NCBI RefSeq assembly: GCF_003290025.1
Contig: NZ_QNHG01000006.1
Coordinates: 128,260-192,259 of the forward strand
Length of the DNA stretch: 64,000 nucleotides
Source: Pseudogemmobacter bohemicus
GTDB lineage: Bacteria; Pseudomonadota; Alphaproteobacteria; Rhodobacterales; Rhodobacteraceae
Direction of reading: 5' to 3'
Positions 1 through 7,986 of this stretch are shown piece after piece. The notes under the pieces were generated by a model. The model had not been told where the DNA came from. It did not search any database and was given only the letters and a program-made list of their open reading frames with translations. A program made the translations under genes and the position numbers. The stretch's first letter is position 1; each line of letters starts with the position of its first letter.

Positions 1-546
1 ATCCAGGCTGTCGGCCGGCGGCAGCACCAGAAGCCCATCGGCAAAGGCACGCCATTGCGGTTCGGTCAGCTCGTATTTCGCGAGGTAATAGGCCCTGGCG
101 CCGAGTTTATCGAGCTGATCCGAGGTCGCCGCCCGCCCTTCGGCCGTCAGGCTGAACGCGCCCGAAACCGGCGAGATCCAGGGGCTGTTCGACAGCACCG
201 ATTGCGGTGTTTCCGCAGCAATATCAATGATCCGCCCGAAATTGCCGGCCACCTGGTCCAGCGGATGGGTCGCAGGCACATCGACGCGGCGAAACATCAT
301 ATGCCGGCCACAGGGCATCGCCAGCGCGATCTCTTCGGCGAGGATTGCCGGCGCGGCGATCTCCGGGCAGGGCACCTCGCCGATTTCCTCCGCCCCCGCC
401 TCGATCAGCGCGCGCCTGGCCGCGCTCCAGGCGGCGGGGTCGTCGATCTGGCACCAGGGCGCCGGGGGGGCGGCCTCCTGCGCCCGGAGCGGCGCGGCGG
501 CAAGCGCGATCAGCACGAGAACCAGGCCGAAAAGCCGTTCAGTCAT
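1..546 (-). CDS. Secreted SUMF1/formylglycine-generating-enzyme-like protein (partial)
   Basis: Reading leftward from the ATG at 546, the frame stays open to the window edge, so only about 182 N-terminal residues are seen. It begins with a signal peptide (hydrophobic stretch ending near LRAQ). Near residue 155 it reads AYYLAKYELTEPQWRAF, which resembles the 'fyigkyEVTnaqyraF' entry of the SUMF1/PvdO/EgtB fold. Family members are metal-dependent oxidoreductases, or non-catalytic modules with the same fold; the active-site region lies off the window, so activity cannot be judged. The start overlaps the stop of the upstream permease by 8 bases (ATGACTGA), so it is probably the last known member of an operon running VWA protein, ABC ATPase, permease, SUMF1-like protein. 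The domain assignment rests on one motif. Confidence 0.65.
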   Translation of the reverse strand, partial: MTERLFGLVLVLIALAAAPLRAQEAAPPAPWCQIDDPAAWSAARRALIEAGAEEIGEVPCPEIAAPAILAEEIALAMPCGRHMMFRRVDVPATHPLDQVAGNFGRIIDIAAETPQSVLSNSPWISPVSGAFSLTAEGRAATSDQLDKLGARAYYLAKYELTEPQWRAFADGLLVLPPADSLD

Positions 547-1756
547 GGCGCAACCCCTCTGCAATCTGCATTCTTGCGATCCGCCAGCCGGCCACGCAGC
601 CCGAAAGCATCCCCGCCCCGCAGGCGATCAGCACCGCCAGCGCCGCCAGCAGGGGCGTCAGTGCCATGATCTCACCCTGCAGCCCGCCGATCCCCGCCAG
701 CGCGTGATTGACAAAGGGTTGCGCCGCCAGCACACCCCCGGCCGCCAGCACCGCCCCCGCCAGCGCGATCATCGCGCCTTGCAGCGAAGGCAGCGCCGCG
801 ACCGAGCCGGTGCCGAACCCCATCAGCCGCAGCAGCGAAATCTCGCGCGCCTTCTCCATCGCCGCCGCAGCCAGATGCAGACCCAGCGTCAGCGCGAAGC
901 CCAATACGGTGAAACTGCCGATCACGCTGAAAACCCAGCCGATTCCGGCCTCAAGCGCCAGCGCCGCCTCGATCTCTTCGGCACGGGTGGTGACATCGAA
1001 CCCCTCGGCCATCAGACCGTCGCGCAGCCCCGGCACATCGCGGATATCGCGCGCATAAAGCCGGAAGCTCGCGAAGGTCCGGGCCGGTGCGTCGAGCCCT
1101 CTGCCCGGCACCGCCTCCCAGCCAAGCTCGGGCACCGCATAGCCCTCGCGCCAGCGCTCCACCGCCGTCTCGAAAGCGCGGTCGACAAAGATATCGTCGC
1201 TTTGCATCAGGTCGCGCGGCAGCACCGCCAGCACTTTCAGCTTATGGCGCGCCGCCTCGCGGCTCTCACCGACCTGGCGCTGGATGATCACCTCGACCTC
1301 GGTGCCGGCGCCGACCTCCAGCTCCTGCGCGATGCGCTCGGTCAGCACGGTTTCCGACAGGCCAGCGGGCACCGGCAGCGCCGCCAGCAACGGGTCGCCC
1401 GGCGCCGTCGGGATCAGGCGCGGCTCGGCAATGCCGCGGCTCTCCTCCCCCCGAAGCCGCACCGAGGCCGCCAGATAGCGCGCGCGCGGCAGCAGAAAGC
1501 CGACCCGCCCATCCAGGGCCAGCCGGTCGAACCAGTCCTGCGGGATCTGCTGGTCATTGGCCAGTTTCAGCTCAAGAATGCGCGGGTCCGAGCGCAGCCG
1601 CGAAAGCGTGTTCTCCACCACCCCCTGGCTGAGACCACCCAAAAGCAACACCGGAACCAGCGCCACCGCGACCGCGACCACAAGGCACAGGGTCGAGGGC
1701 CAGCCATGCAGCAGATCGCGCAAGGCAAGACCGGACAGGGTGACAAACCGCCTCAT
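539..1756 (-). CDS. FtsX/MacB-like ABC transporter permease
   Basis: 405 residues. One N-terminal membrane helix (about residues 22-45) is followed by a periplasmic domain of about 220 residues, then three helices near residues 275-300, 320-345 and 365-390. This is the four-helix FtsX/LolCE/MacB layout. The cytoplasmic loop AMEKAREISLLRLMGFG is the typical FtsX coupling segment. Such permeases do not import solutes; they transmit ATPase work to the periplasm, for example lipoprotein release, hydrolase control or efflux. The start overlaps the stop of the ATPase gene by 4 bases, so the two are translationally coupled and form one transporter. What they act on is unknown; the flanking secreted VWA and SUMF1-like proteins are obvious candidates as partners. 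Confidence 0.85.
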   Translation of the reverse strand: MRRFVTLSGLALRDLLHGWPSTLCLVVAVAVALVPVLLLGGLSQGVVENTLSRLRSDPRILELKLANDQQIPQDWFDRLALDGRVGFLLPRARYLAASVRLRGEESRGIAEPRLIPTAPGDPLLAALPVPAGLSETVLTERIAQELEVGAGTEVEVIIQRQVGESREAARHKLKVLAVLPRDLMQSDDIFVDRAFETAVERWREGYAVPELGWEAVPGRGLDAPARTFASFRLYARDIRDVPGLRDGLMAEGFDVTTRAEEIEAALALEAGIGWVFSVIGSFTVLGFALTLGLHLAAAAMEKAREISLLRLMGFGTGSVAALPSLQGAMIALAGAVLAAGGVLAAQPFVNHALAGIGGLQGEIMALTPLLAALAVLIACGAGMLSGCVAGWRIARMQIAEGLRHD

Positions 1757-2469
1757 GCGGCCGTCCCGGGGATCAGTTCCGCCACCACCTCGTCGGGATA
1801 GTCATGCAGGCGGACGCGGCACAGATCAAAGCCGAATTGCGCCAGCAATTCCGGCCAGTGGCTTGCCACCACCATCGCCGTCCCCGCCGCCGCCGAGGTG
1901 ATCGCCGCCAGGGTGCGCTGCGCATTTTCGGTGTCCAGCGCCGCCGTCGGCTCATCGGCCAGCAGGATCCGCGCCCCGGTGGCGAGGCCCCGCAGCACCT
2001 GGGCCCGCTGCCGCTGCCCGCCCGAGAGATGCGCCGGTCGCTTGTCGAGGTGCTCTGCAATGCCGAGTTGCCCGGCGATTTCCTCAAGCCCGGGCATATC
2101 GCGGCGGCGCGACAGCCCCTGCGCCAGACGCGCATTGGCCCGCACGCTCAGATAGGGCAAAAGCCCGCCATCCTGCAGCACATAGCCAATATGGCGGCTG
2201 CGGCGGGCGGCCAGCGCACCGCCTTTGCCGGCCCGGACCAGCCGGGTGACATCCTCACCAGCCAGCGTAAGGCGGTTCAGCGCTGCCGGCCTGGAAATCA
2301 GCGCCAACAGGTCGAGAAAGGTGCTTTTCCCCGACCCGCTTTCGCCAATCAGCCCGATCCGGGCGCCGGGCATCAGCGTGAAGGCCGGCACCTCCATTCG
2401 CCAGGGTTTGGCGCCCTGGCGCGGCGGTCGGCGCAGGCTCAACCCTTCAAGGGCCAGAAGCGACTCCAT
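1753..2469 (-). CDS. ABC transporter ATP-binding protein (LolD/MacB type)
   Basis: 238 residues, a single nucleotide-binding domain. It has Walker A GESGSGKST (about residues 42-50), signature LSGGQRQRAQVL, Walker B ILLADEPTAALD and H-loop VVASHW. Length and motif order match the ATPases that pair with FtsX-type permeases (LolD, MacB N-domain, FtsE). It sits 10 bases downstream of the VWA gene and overlaps the permease start by 4 bases. It should energise the 539-1756 permease. No sequence feature identifies the substrate. Confidence 0.9.
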   Translation of the reverse strand: MESLLALEGLSLRRPPRQGAKPWRMEVPAFTLMPGARIGLIGESGSGKSTFLDLLALISRPAALNRLTLAGEDVTRLVRAGKGGALAARRSRHIGYVLQDGGLLPYLSVRANARLAQGLSRRRDMPGLEEIAGQLGIAEHLDKRPAHLSGGQRQRAQVLRGLATGARILLADEPTAALDTENAQRTLAAITSAAAGTAMVVASHWPELLAQFGFDLCRVRLHDYPDEVVAELIPGTAA

Positions 2470-2479
2470 GCGCCACGCC

Positions 2480-5209
2480 TCACGGCAGATGCGTCAGGCG
2501 CACCGGCGTCGCCTCCAGTCCCGGATCCCCGGCGCCGAAATCGGCCCAGTTCTTGGTCTGGTTGAAAATATCCTCGTAAATCTTACGCTTGGCTTCGAGA
2601 TTTTCGATGAATTCCTGCTGCTGCGCCACCGACATCGAGGTCCAGTAACCCTGATCCAGCCGCAGAACCTGGCTGCGATAGGGCAGGTTTTTCAGGAAAG
2701 AGGGCAGGATCGCCTCGATGGTGGAACTGTCGCCCGAGCGGATATTGTCCGGATCGGTCGCTGTTTCCGCCGCCAGTTTTTGCAGATTGGCAAAGAAGGT
2801 CTGCGGATTGTCGCCGCCCGAGCGGAAGGCCTCGATAATTGCCGCCAGCCGTTTATCCAGCGTCGAAAGCTGGTTGCGCGTCAGGAAGGCGGAAACCTCC
2901 AGTGTTTCGGTCTCGGGCGAGGTCAGATCGCGGTCCGAGGCCCAGCCCGACAGGAAGGCCGGCGCCGCGCCCTCGTCGATTTTGCCAAGGCTTTCCAGCT
3001 GGGCGCGGAAGATCTCATTGGTGACCACTGCCGCGATTTTCTCTTCGGGATCGGCGATATCCTCGGGGATCGGCTCGTCATCCTCATCGCGCAGCAATTC
3101 ACCGGCATTGACCGTCATCGTCGCGCTGGCCACTTCGGTCGCCAGCCGCGAAACGGTGCGGGCGAATTTCTCATCCGAGGTGGCGTCGATCCCGATATAT
3201 TTGTCGCTGCCGATATCGCCGGTTGCAGCCAGCTCGGCATATTGGCCGCGCGCAATATCGGCATCGCCTTTGGCATTCGCCGGGGTCAACAGATGCATCG
3301 GAACGATGACGATCCCGTTCTGCCGCGCCTTTTCCCGCAACCGCGTCAGGGTCATATCGGGATCGGCGGTGCCCTCGCCCGTGCGGGCCGAGGCATCGGT
3401 CACCAGAATGATCAGCCGCGCGTCATAGGGAGACCAGTCATTCTCGTCTATCGCATCCGAAATGCCGGCAATCGAGTCCTCGGAAAAACCCTTGGTCGAG
3501 GCCTTCGCCTCGCTGATCTGATCGAGATTGGACAGCACAGTGCTGGCCGGCACCTCTGGATCCAGCGGCTGGAACACGCGGGTCACATATTCCAGCCCGT
3601 TGGGATTGGCATCAATATTGTCGCGAAAGCCCACAAGCCCGAACGAAACATATCCGGAGGATTCATACTTGCTGAAGGCGTCGTAGAAATATTCGACCGC
3701 CTGGCGGGTGCGGTCGATGAAGGGCCGCATCGAGATGGTGGTATCGATCACAAAGACCACGCCGACCCGGAACTCGCCGCTGTTTGCCGCCGCCTCCCGG
3801 CCGCTGTTGTTGAAACTGCCTTCGTCCCGCGCGCCGATGGTGCTGGAGGGCGCAGCCGGCAGCGCCGCCACCCGCACCAGCGTGGTGTCGGTGGTGCCGT
3901 CAAACATCTCGCTGCGCCAGTCGAGGATCGGCAGCAGATAGGGGCGGGAATCATAGGTCACCGCCGATTGCGGCTCGATGGCGACCAGCCGGCTGTCCCA
4001 GTCCGGATCGGGCGCGCCGCGCTGATCGGCAATGGAATCATAAAGCTTCAGCGCCTCGCGTTCGTAGAACGGGCTGGAGACCAGCGAGTTCAGCGCCGAT
4101 TCATCGTCGAAAAACAGCACCTGCTGGCGTTTGCCGCGTGGGGCGAATTGCATGACCAGCATATTGGTCCAGTCGACGCCCTTATCGGCGCGGACCCAGC
4201 CCTCCGGCCCGCCGCGCACGGTGCGGCCGATCCGCATCCAGGCCTCGCCGCCGACCTCCTGGCGTTCAAAAACATAGAGGATTGAGAAGACCGGCACCTC
4301 GGAGCCCGCATCCGTCGCACCCGGCTCGGCATGGCTGACCATACCGGGCTGCGCGATGACGCGGATGAAGGCTTCCGGATTTTCCGGATCGGTAAGCGGC
4401 ATCGGGCCGTCAGCGGTGACAGGCTCTTCGGCATCGCCCCCCTCCGTCACCGCCGGAATGTCATCGGTGGCGGGATCCGCCGCTGCGCTGTCCCCGGCGC
4501 CGGCCTCCGGCGCATCGGGTTGATCGGTTGCAACTTCGGCAGGCTTTGCCTCACCTGCCGCCTCGGGGGCGGACCCGGCGGGCGTCCCATCTTCGCTGGC
4601 GGATTCTGTCGCGGCAGCGTCAGGCGCTGCGGAATCGGGTCGTTGCGCGCCCGAGGCAGAGCCGGAACCGGCCTCAGCAGCTTCGGGGGCGGCCACATCA
4701 TCCGTGGCTTCGGCGGGCACCGCAGCCTCCGCCGCAGCGGGTTCGGGTTCCGCAGGCAGCGCCCCGGCGCTGACCGGCGGCGATTCGGGCAGCGGAGCCG
4801 CCTCGGCCGGGGCCGATTTTGCACCCTTTTCAAGCTCTGCCAGCTGCGCATCGCGCGCCTCGACCTCGCCTTTCGCAATATCGAGCGCCTCACCTGCCCG
4901 GGTTACCGCCTCGGTCTGGCGGGTGGGCGTCACCGTACAACCCTCGCCATTCCCGGCCGCCGGCAACGCCAGCTCCGGCAATACCGGCGCCGGAGCCAGG
5001 CTGGCCTTGTCAGCCTCGGGCGCCAGCTTTCCGATCCGGAAATCCTGCCCGTCCAGCCGCGATTGCAGCCGCCGCCGCGCCTGTTCCAGCGATTTCATCC
5101 CGTCAACGGCGGTCCGCAGCTCCGCCTCGAATTTCGTATCGCATTCCGCGGCCGCAATCGCCGTGGTGCTCAGGAGGAATGCGACAGCGGCAGAGATAAA
5201 TCGTGACAT
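2480..5209 (-). CDS. Secreted VWA-domain protein with SH3-like module
   Basis: 909 residues. A signal peptide (about residues 1-21) is followed by a helical segment, a strongly Ala/Glu/Pro-rich spacer (about 130-275), a bacterial SH3-like stretch (about 280-370) and a VWA domain (about 480-690). The MIDAS-type motif reads DTTIS at residues 489-493, the D-x-T-x-S form; a metal-binding fold is likely. The C-terminal 200 residues are helical and not recognised. Similar SH3+VWA proteins occur in proteobacterial operons with Ser/Thr kinases or ABC transporters (family knowledge), but the function is not settled. It heads a minus-strand operon with the ATPase, permease and SUMF1-like gene. The upstream DNA has a CCGTC-A-GACGG inverted repeat just before the start. 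Confidence 0.8.
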   Translation of the reverse strand: MSRFISAAVAFLLSTTAIAAAECDTKFEAELRTAVDGMKSLEQARRRLQSRLDGQDFRIGKLAPEADKASLAPAPVLPELALPAAGNGEGCTVTPTRQTEAVTRAGEALDIAKGEVEARDAQLAELEKGAKSAPAEAAPLPESPPVSAGALPAEPEPAAAEAAVPAEATDDVAAPEAAEAGSGSASGAQRPDSAAPDAAATESASEDGTPAGSAPEAAGEAKPAEVATDQPDAPEAGAGDSAAADPATDDIPAVTEGGDAEEPVTADGPMPLTDPENPEAFIRVIAQPGMVSHAEPGATDAGSEVPVFSILYVFERQEVGGEAWMRIGRTVRGGPEGWVRADKGVDWTNMLVMQFAPRGKRQQVLFFDDESALNSLVSSPFYEREALKLYDSIADQRGAPDPDWDSRLVAIEPQSAVTYDSRPYLLPILDWRSEMFDGTTDTTLVRVAALPAAPSSTIGARDEGSFNNSGREAAANSGEFRVGVVFVIDTTISMRPFIDRTRQAVEYFYDAFSKYESSGYVSFGLVGFRDNIDANPNGLEYVTRVFQPLDPEVPASTVLSNLDQISEAKASTKGFSEDSIAGISDAIDENDWSPYDARLIILVTDASARTGEGTADPDMTLTRLREKARQNGIVIVPMHLLTPANAKGDADIARGQYAELAATGDIGSDKYIGIDATSDEKFARTVSRLATEVASATMTVNAGELLRDEDDEPIPEDIADPEEKIAAVVTNEIFRAQLESLGKIDEGAAPAFLSGWASDRDLTSPETETLEVSAFLTRNQLSTLDKRLAAIIEAFRSGGDNPQTFFANLQKLAAETATDPDNIRSGDSSTIEAILPSFLKNLPYRSQVLRLDQGYWTSMSVAQQQEFIENLEAKRKIYEDIFNQTKNWADFGAGDPGLEATPVRLTHLP

Positions 5210-5563
5210 ATGCTAATGATCCGTCAGACGGTTAAATCGGGTCGGCTATTGGCCGGGCTTCACGGCCATGTGATAGTTACCGGAACCGACCAGGCTGGCA
5301 AGTCGGATCATGGCGGCTTTCTGCCGGGCGGCGGCGGGAATCGGGCGTCAGGCTGCAGCAGATCATCCGCCGGTTGACAGAAGGTTAGCAGCGGAAAAAT
5401 GGCCAGGATCCGGTCAGAATTCCGCCCTTGAGTCTGGCCCCGTCTGCGCGCCTCGCCCGGGATAAGACAGAAAGGACTTGCACGAATCCAACATTTCCGC
5501 GAATAGTCACGGAAAAGGACGATAAAACGTCAGATTTCGTGACCACGAAGTGAATGCGGGCAG
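5210..5563. promoter_or_regulatory. Divergent region before the VWA gene and repA, with two inverted repeats
   Basis: No convincing gene lies in these 354 bases. Toward repA there is a possible promoter TTGCAC (5478-5483), 18-base spacer, AATAGT (5502-5507). The repeat TTTCCG (5494-5499)/CGGAAA (5510-5515) overlaps it, and the near-perfect palindrome TTCGTG-AC-CACGAA (5536-5549) lies 14 bases before the repA start. In repABC plasmids RepA, helped by RepB, represses this promoter by binding upstream operators (established), so these repeats are the natural candidates. A TTGACA at 5374-5379 lacks a good -10 partner. Assignment to RepA is inference. Confidence 0.5.
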
Positions 5564-6748
5564 ATGACAAAACACCACGAACAGGACGACCTGAACAAGG
5601 TCATCCGCGAACATTCCGAATGGCTGGCGGCGCAACTCCATGCGCAACGGGCGAATCTTTTCCCGCCAGACGCCTCCAAACAGATGCGCCGCTTCACATC
5701 CGGTGAGGCCGCCGCGCTGCTCGGCGTGAACGATTCCTATCTGAGGAAGCTCAGCCTTGACGGCAAGGGCCCCTCCCCCGATCTGACGCCCGGCAACCGG
5801 CGGCTCTATTCGGCGGAAGATATCCACGAACTGCGTGTTTTGCTTGAGAAAACCGCCAGAAAACCCGGCGATTACCTGCCGGGGCGGCGCGACGGTGACC
5901 ACCTCCAGATCATCGGTGTGATGAATTTCAAAGGGGGGTCAGGCAAGACCACCACCGCCGCCCATCTGGCGCAGCGCCTGGCGCTGACCGGCTACCGCGT
6001 GCTGGCGATTGACCTTGACCCCCAGGCATCGCTGACCGCGCTCCATGGCGTGCAGCCGGAATTCGACCTGACCGAGGGCGGCACGCTCTATGACGCGATC
6101 CGCTATGACAATCCCGGCCCGATCCAGGATGTGATCCGCAAGACCTATATTCCCGGCCTCGACCTGATTCCGGGCAATCTGGAACTTATGGAATTCGAAC
6201 ATGACACGCCCCGGGCGCTGGCCCAGGGCAATGCGGGTCTGTTCTTCTTCCGCGTCAAGGAAGCGCTTGCCGCCGTCGATGCCGATTACGATGTGGTGGT
6301 GATCGACTGCCCGCCGCAGCTGGGATTCCTGACCATGTCGGCGCTCTCGGCCGCGACCGGGGTTCTGGTGACGATCCATCCGGAAATGCTCGACGTGATG
6401 TCGATGTCGCAATTCCTGCGCATGACCGCCGATCTGATGGATGTGATCGCCGAATCCGGCGCCGATATGTCGCATGACTGGATGCGCTATCTGCTGACCC
6501 GCTACGAGCCGACCGACGCGCCGCAAAACCGCATCACCGCCTTTCTGCGCACCATGTATGGCGACAAGGTACTGAACGCGCCGATGCTGAAATCGACCGC
6601 CATTTCCGATGCCGGGCTGACGAAACAGACCCTTTACGAGGTCGACCGTTCCGCCTTTACCCGCACCACCTATGACCGCGCGGTGGAAAGCCTGAACGCG
6701 GTGAATGACGAAATCGCGGCGCTGATCCAGAAGACCTGGGGCCGCTGA
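5564..6748 (+). CDS. repA: Plasmid partitioning protein RepA (ParA-type ATPase)
   Basis: 394 residues. An N-terminal helix-turn-helix region (about 40-95, with RFTSGEAAALLGVNDSYLRK) precedes a ParA ATPase domain. The deviant Walker A KGGSGKT is at residues 123-129, followed by LAIDLDPQASLT and the Walker B strand VVVIDCPPQLG. This is the standard repABC RepA layout and length. It is an ATPase that segregates the replicon with RepB and parS, and it represses the repABC promoter. It starts the repA-repB-repC operon; repB follows after 73 bases. The inverted repeats just upstream (5494-5515, 5536-5549) are probably its operators. Confidence 0.95.
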   Translation: MTKHHEQDDLNKVIREHSEWLAAQLHAQRANLFPPDASKQMRRFTSGEAAALLGVNDSYLRKLSLDGKGPSPDLTPGNRRLYSAEDIHELRVLLEKTARKPGDYLPGRRDGDHLQIIGVMNFKGGSGKTTTAAHLAQRLALTGYRVLAIDLDPQASLTALHGVQPEFDLTEGGTLYDAIRYDNPGPIQDVIRKTYIPGLDLIPGNLELMEFEHDTPRALAQGNAGLFFFRVKEALAAVDADYDVVVIDCPPQLGFLTMSALSAATGVLVTIHPEMLDVMSMSQFLRMTADLMDVIAESGADMSHDWMRYLLTRYEPTDAPQNRITAFLRTMYGDKVLNAPMLKSTAISDAGLTKQTLYEVDRSAFTRTTYDRAVESLNAVNDEIAALIQKTWGR

Positions 6749-6821
6749 GCCCGCCTGCCGGATCCGCCGTAACAAGAGCCCGAACGGGCCAGAGAAAGGG
6801 GCTGAGCCATGAGTATGTGCC

Positions 6822-7814
6822 ATGACTGACGGCAAGAAAAAGCGTCTCTCGATGCTGGATTCCCTCGCCGCTGCCGGGGCGCCGATGGCGACGCCCAGCA
6901 TGATGGTGACCAACCGGGCGCTGCGCTCGGCGCGCGATGCTGTCGACAGCCACCGCATCTGGGAACTCGACCCTGCGCTGGTCGACGATACCCGCTTCCG
7001 CGACCGGCTCGATCCCGGCGATGTGCTCGACCTGCGCGCCTCGATCGAGGCCAATGGTCAGACCGTGCCGATCCTTGTGCGCCGCGCACCGGGCGAGGCA
7101 GAGCGCTATCTGCTGGTCTATGGCCGCCGCCGGCTTGAGGCGATCCGCGGCTCGGACAAGGTCACCAAAGTCCGCGCCCTGATCGCCAGCATGGACGAAG
7201 ACGCGGCGATCCGCGCCCAGGTCTCGGAAAACACCGCAAGGCGCGATCTGAGCTATATCGAGCGCGCCCTTTTCGCCCGTGAATTGCTCGACAGCGGTTT
7301 CGGCAATCAAAGCCAGATCGCCGAGGTGCTCAACACCACCAAATCGGCGATCTCGATGGCGCTGACCGTGGCGAACGGGATCGGCACCGATCTCGCCCGC
7401 GCCATCGGCCCCGCCCATGGCATCGGCCGCCCCCGCTGGGAAGCGCTGGCGCAGGACATCGCCACCAGCGGCGAGAATATCGCGCCACTGATCCTCGCGG
7501 CCCATACCGCCCATGCCGAGGCGCAACTGGTCGAGGGTGACGCGGCACCTGACGCCTCGATGCTGGCCTTTCAGGCGGTGACGAAACTCATCGCGCGCGA
7601 CCAGCAACCCGAGGCAAAAGCGCCCCCTGCCCCGTCAGCCCCCGCCCCGCGCCGGCTGACCCTCGCGGGCAAACCAGCGGGCCAGGTCAGCCGCAGCCCG
7701 AAGGGGTTGCGCATCGAACTGAGCGTTCAGGAAAGCGACTTCCTCGCCTGGGTCGAATCCCAGGCCCAGGAGGTCATCGAAGAGCTTCACGCCCGCTGGC
7801 AACGCGGCGCGTAA
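6822..7814 (+). CDS. repB: Plasmid partitioning protein RepB (ParB-type)
   Basis: 330 residues. It carries ParB/Spo0J-type motifs: IEANGQTVPILVR, the box GRRRLEAIR (about residue 103) and SENTARRDLSYIERALFA, followed by a helix-turn-helix region and a C-terminal dimerisation segment. It binds parS and works with RepA in segregation. The closest candidate site is the palindrome at 9228-9243 just after repC. Placed between repA and repC in the same direction, as in all repABC replicons. An in-frame ATG at 6834 is not obviously better, and neither start has a strong ribosome site. Confidence 0.95.
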   Translation: MTDGKKKRLSMLDSLAAAGAPMATPSMMVTNRALRSARDAVDSHRIWELDPALVDDTRFRDRLDPGDVLDLRASIEANGQTVPILVRRAPGEAERYLLVYGRRRLEAIRGSDKVTKVRALIASMDEDAAIRAQVSENTARRDLSYIERALFARELLDSGFGNQSQIAEVLNTTKSAISMALTVANGIGTDLARAIGPAHGIGRPRWEALAQDIATSGENIAPLILAAHTAHAEAQLVEGDAAPDASMLAFQAVTKLIARDQQPEAKAPPAPSAPAPRRLTLAGKPAGQVSRSPKGLRIELSVQESDFLAWVESQAQEVIEELHARWQRGA

Positions 7815-7863
7815 AGAGCAGTGAACAGGCACCATAAAACAGGAGGCACGACCACGGCAGAAT

Positions 7864-7899
7864 AAAAAAGGTCCCGCAGAACTTACGCCCCACGAGACC
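7864..7899 (-). terminator. Intrinsic terminator of the antisense RNA
   Basis: On the minus strand GGTCTCG (7899-7893) pairs with CGGGACC (7876-7870), seven pairs with one G-U, across a 16-base loop. A run of six T follows (7869-7864). In repABC systems the same hairpin forms the loop of the antisense RNA that contacts the repC leader. Confidence 0.8.
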
Positions 7900-7913
7900 C
7901 CTTTGATCTTAGC
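7864..7913 (-). ncRNA. repABC counter-transcribed RNA (incompatibility RNA)
   Basis: The repB-repC spacer holds, on the minus strand, a promoter-like pair (TTGCGG, 17-base spacer, TACCTT at 7948-7920) and, about 50 bases further, a stem-loop followed by six T. Start and length are inferred from these elements. In repABC plasmids a roughly 50-60 nt antisense RNA from exactly this place blocks repC expression and gives incompatibility (established). Position, polarity and size all fit. The 5' end could be off by several bases. Confidence 0.75.
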
Positions 7914-7919
7914 ACCTTC

Positions 7920-7948
7920 AAGGTAATCGCAGGGTTCAGCGACCGCAA
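7920..7948 (-). promoter_or_regulatory. Promoter of the antisense RNA
   Basis: Minus-strand TTGCGG (7948-7943), 17-base spacer and TACCTT (7925-7920), a moderate sigma-70-type match. Transcription would begin near 7913 and reach the terminator ending at 7864. Confidence 0.55.
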
Positions 7949-7986
7949 GTCCTTAGTGATTCGCGGAACCGGATTTCTTTGCCTTC

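Noticed and set aside
227-1801. Long plus-strand frame (524 codons) and other plus-strand frames over 0-5 kb
   Set aside because: Arg/Gln/His-rich shadow of the well-supported permease and SUMF1-like genes; typical of GC-rich DNA.
2225-4285. Plus-strand frame of 686 codons opposite the VWA gene
   Set aside because: Shadow frame; the minus-strand protein has a signal peptide, SH3 and VWA motifs and a matching operon.
5374-5402. TTGACA at 5374 as the repA promoter
   Set aside because: No acceptable -10 at 16-18 bases, and it is 160 bases farther from repA than the pair overlapping the inverted repeats.
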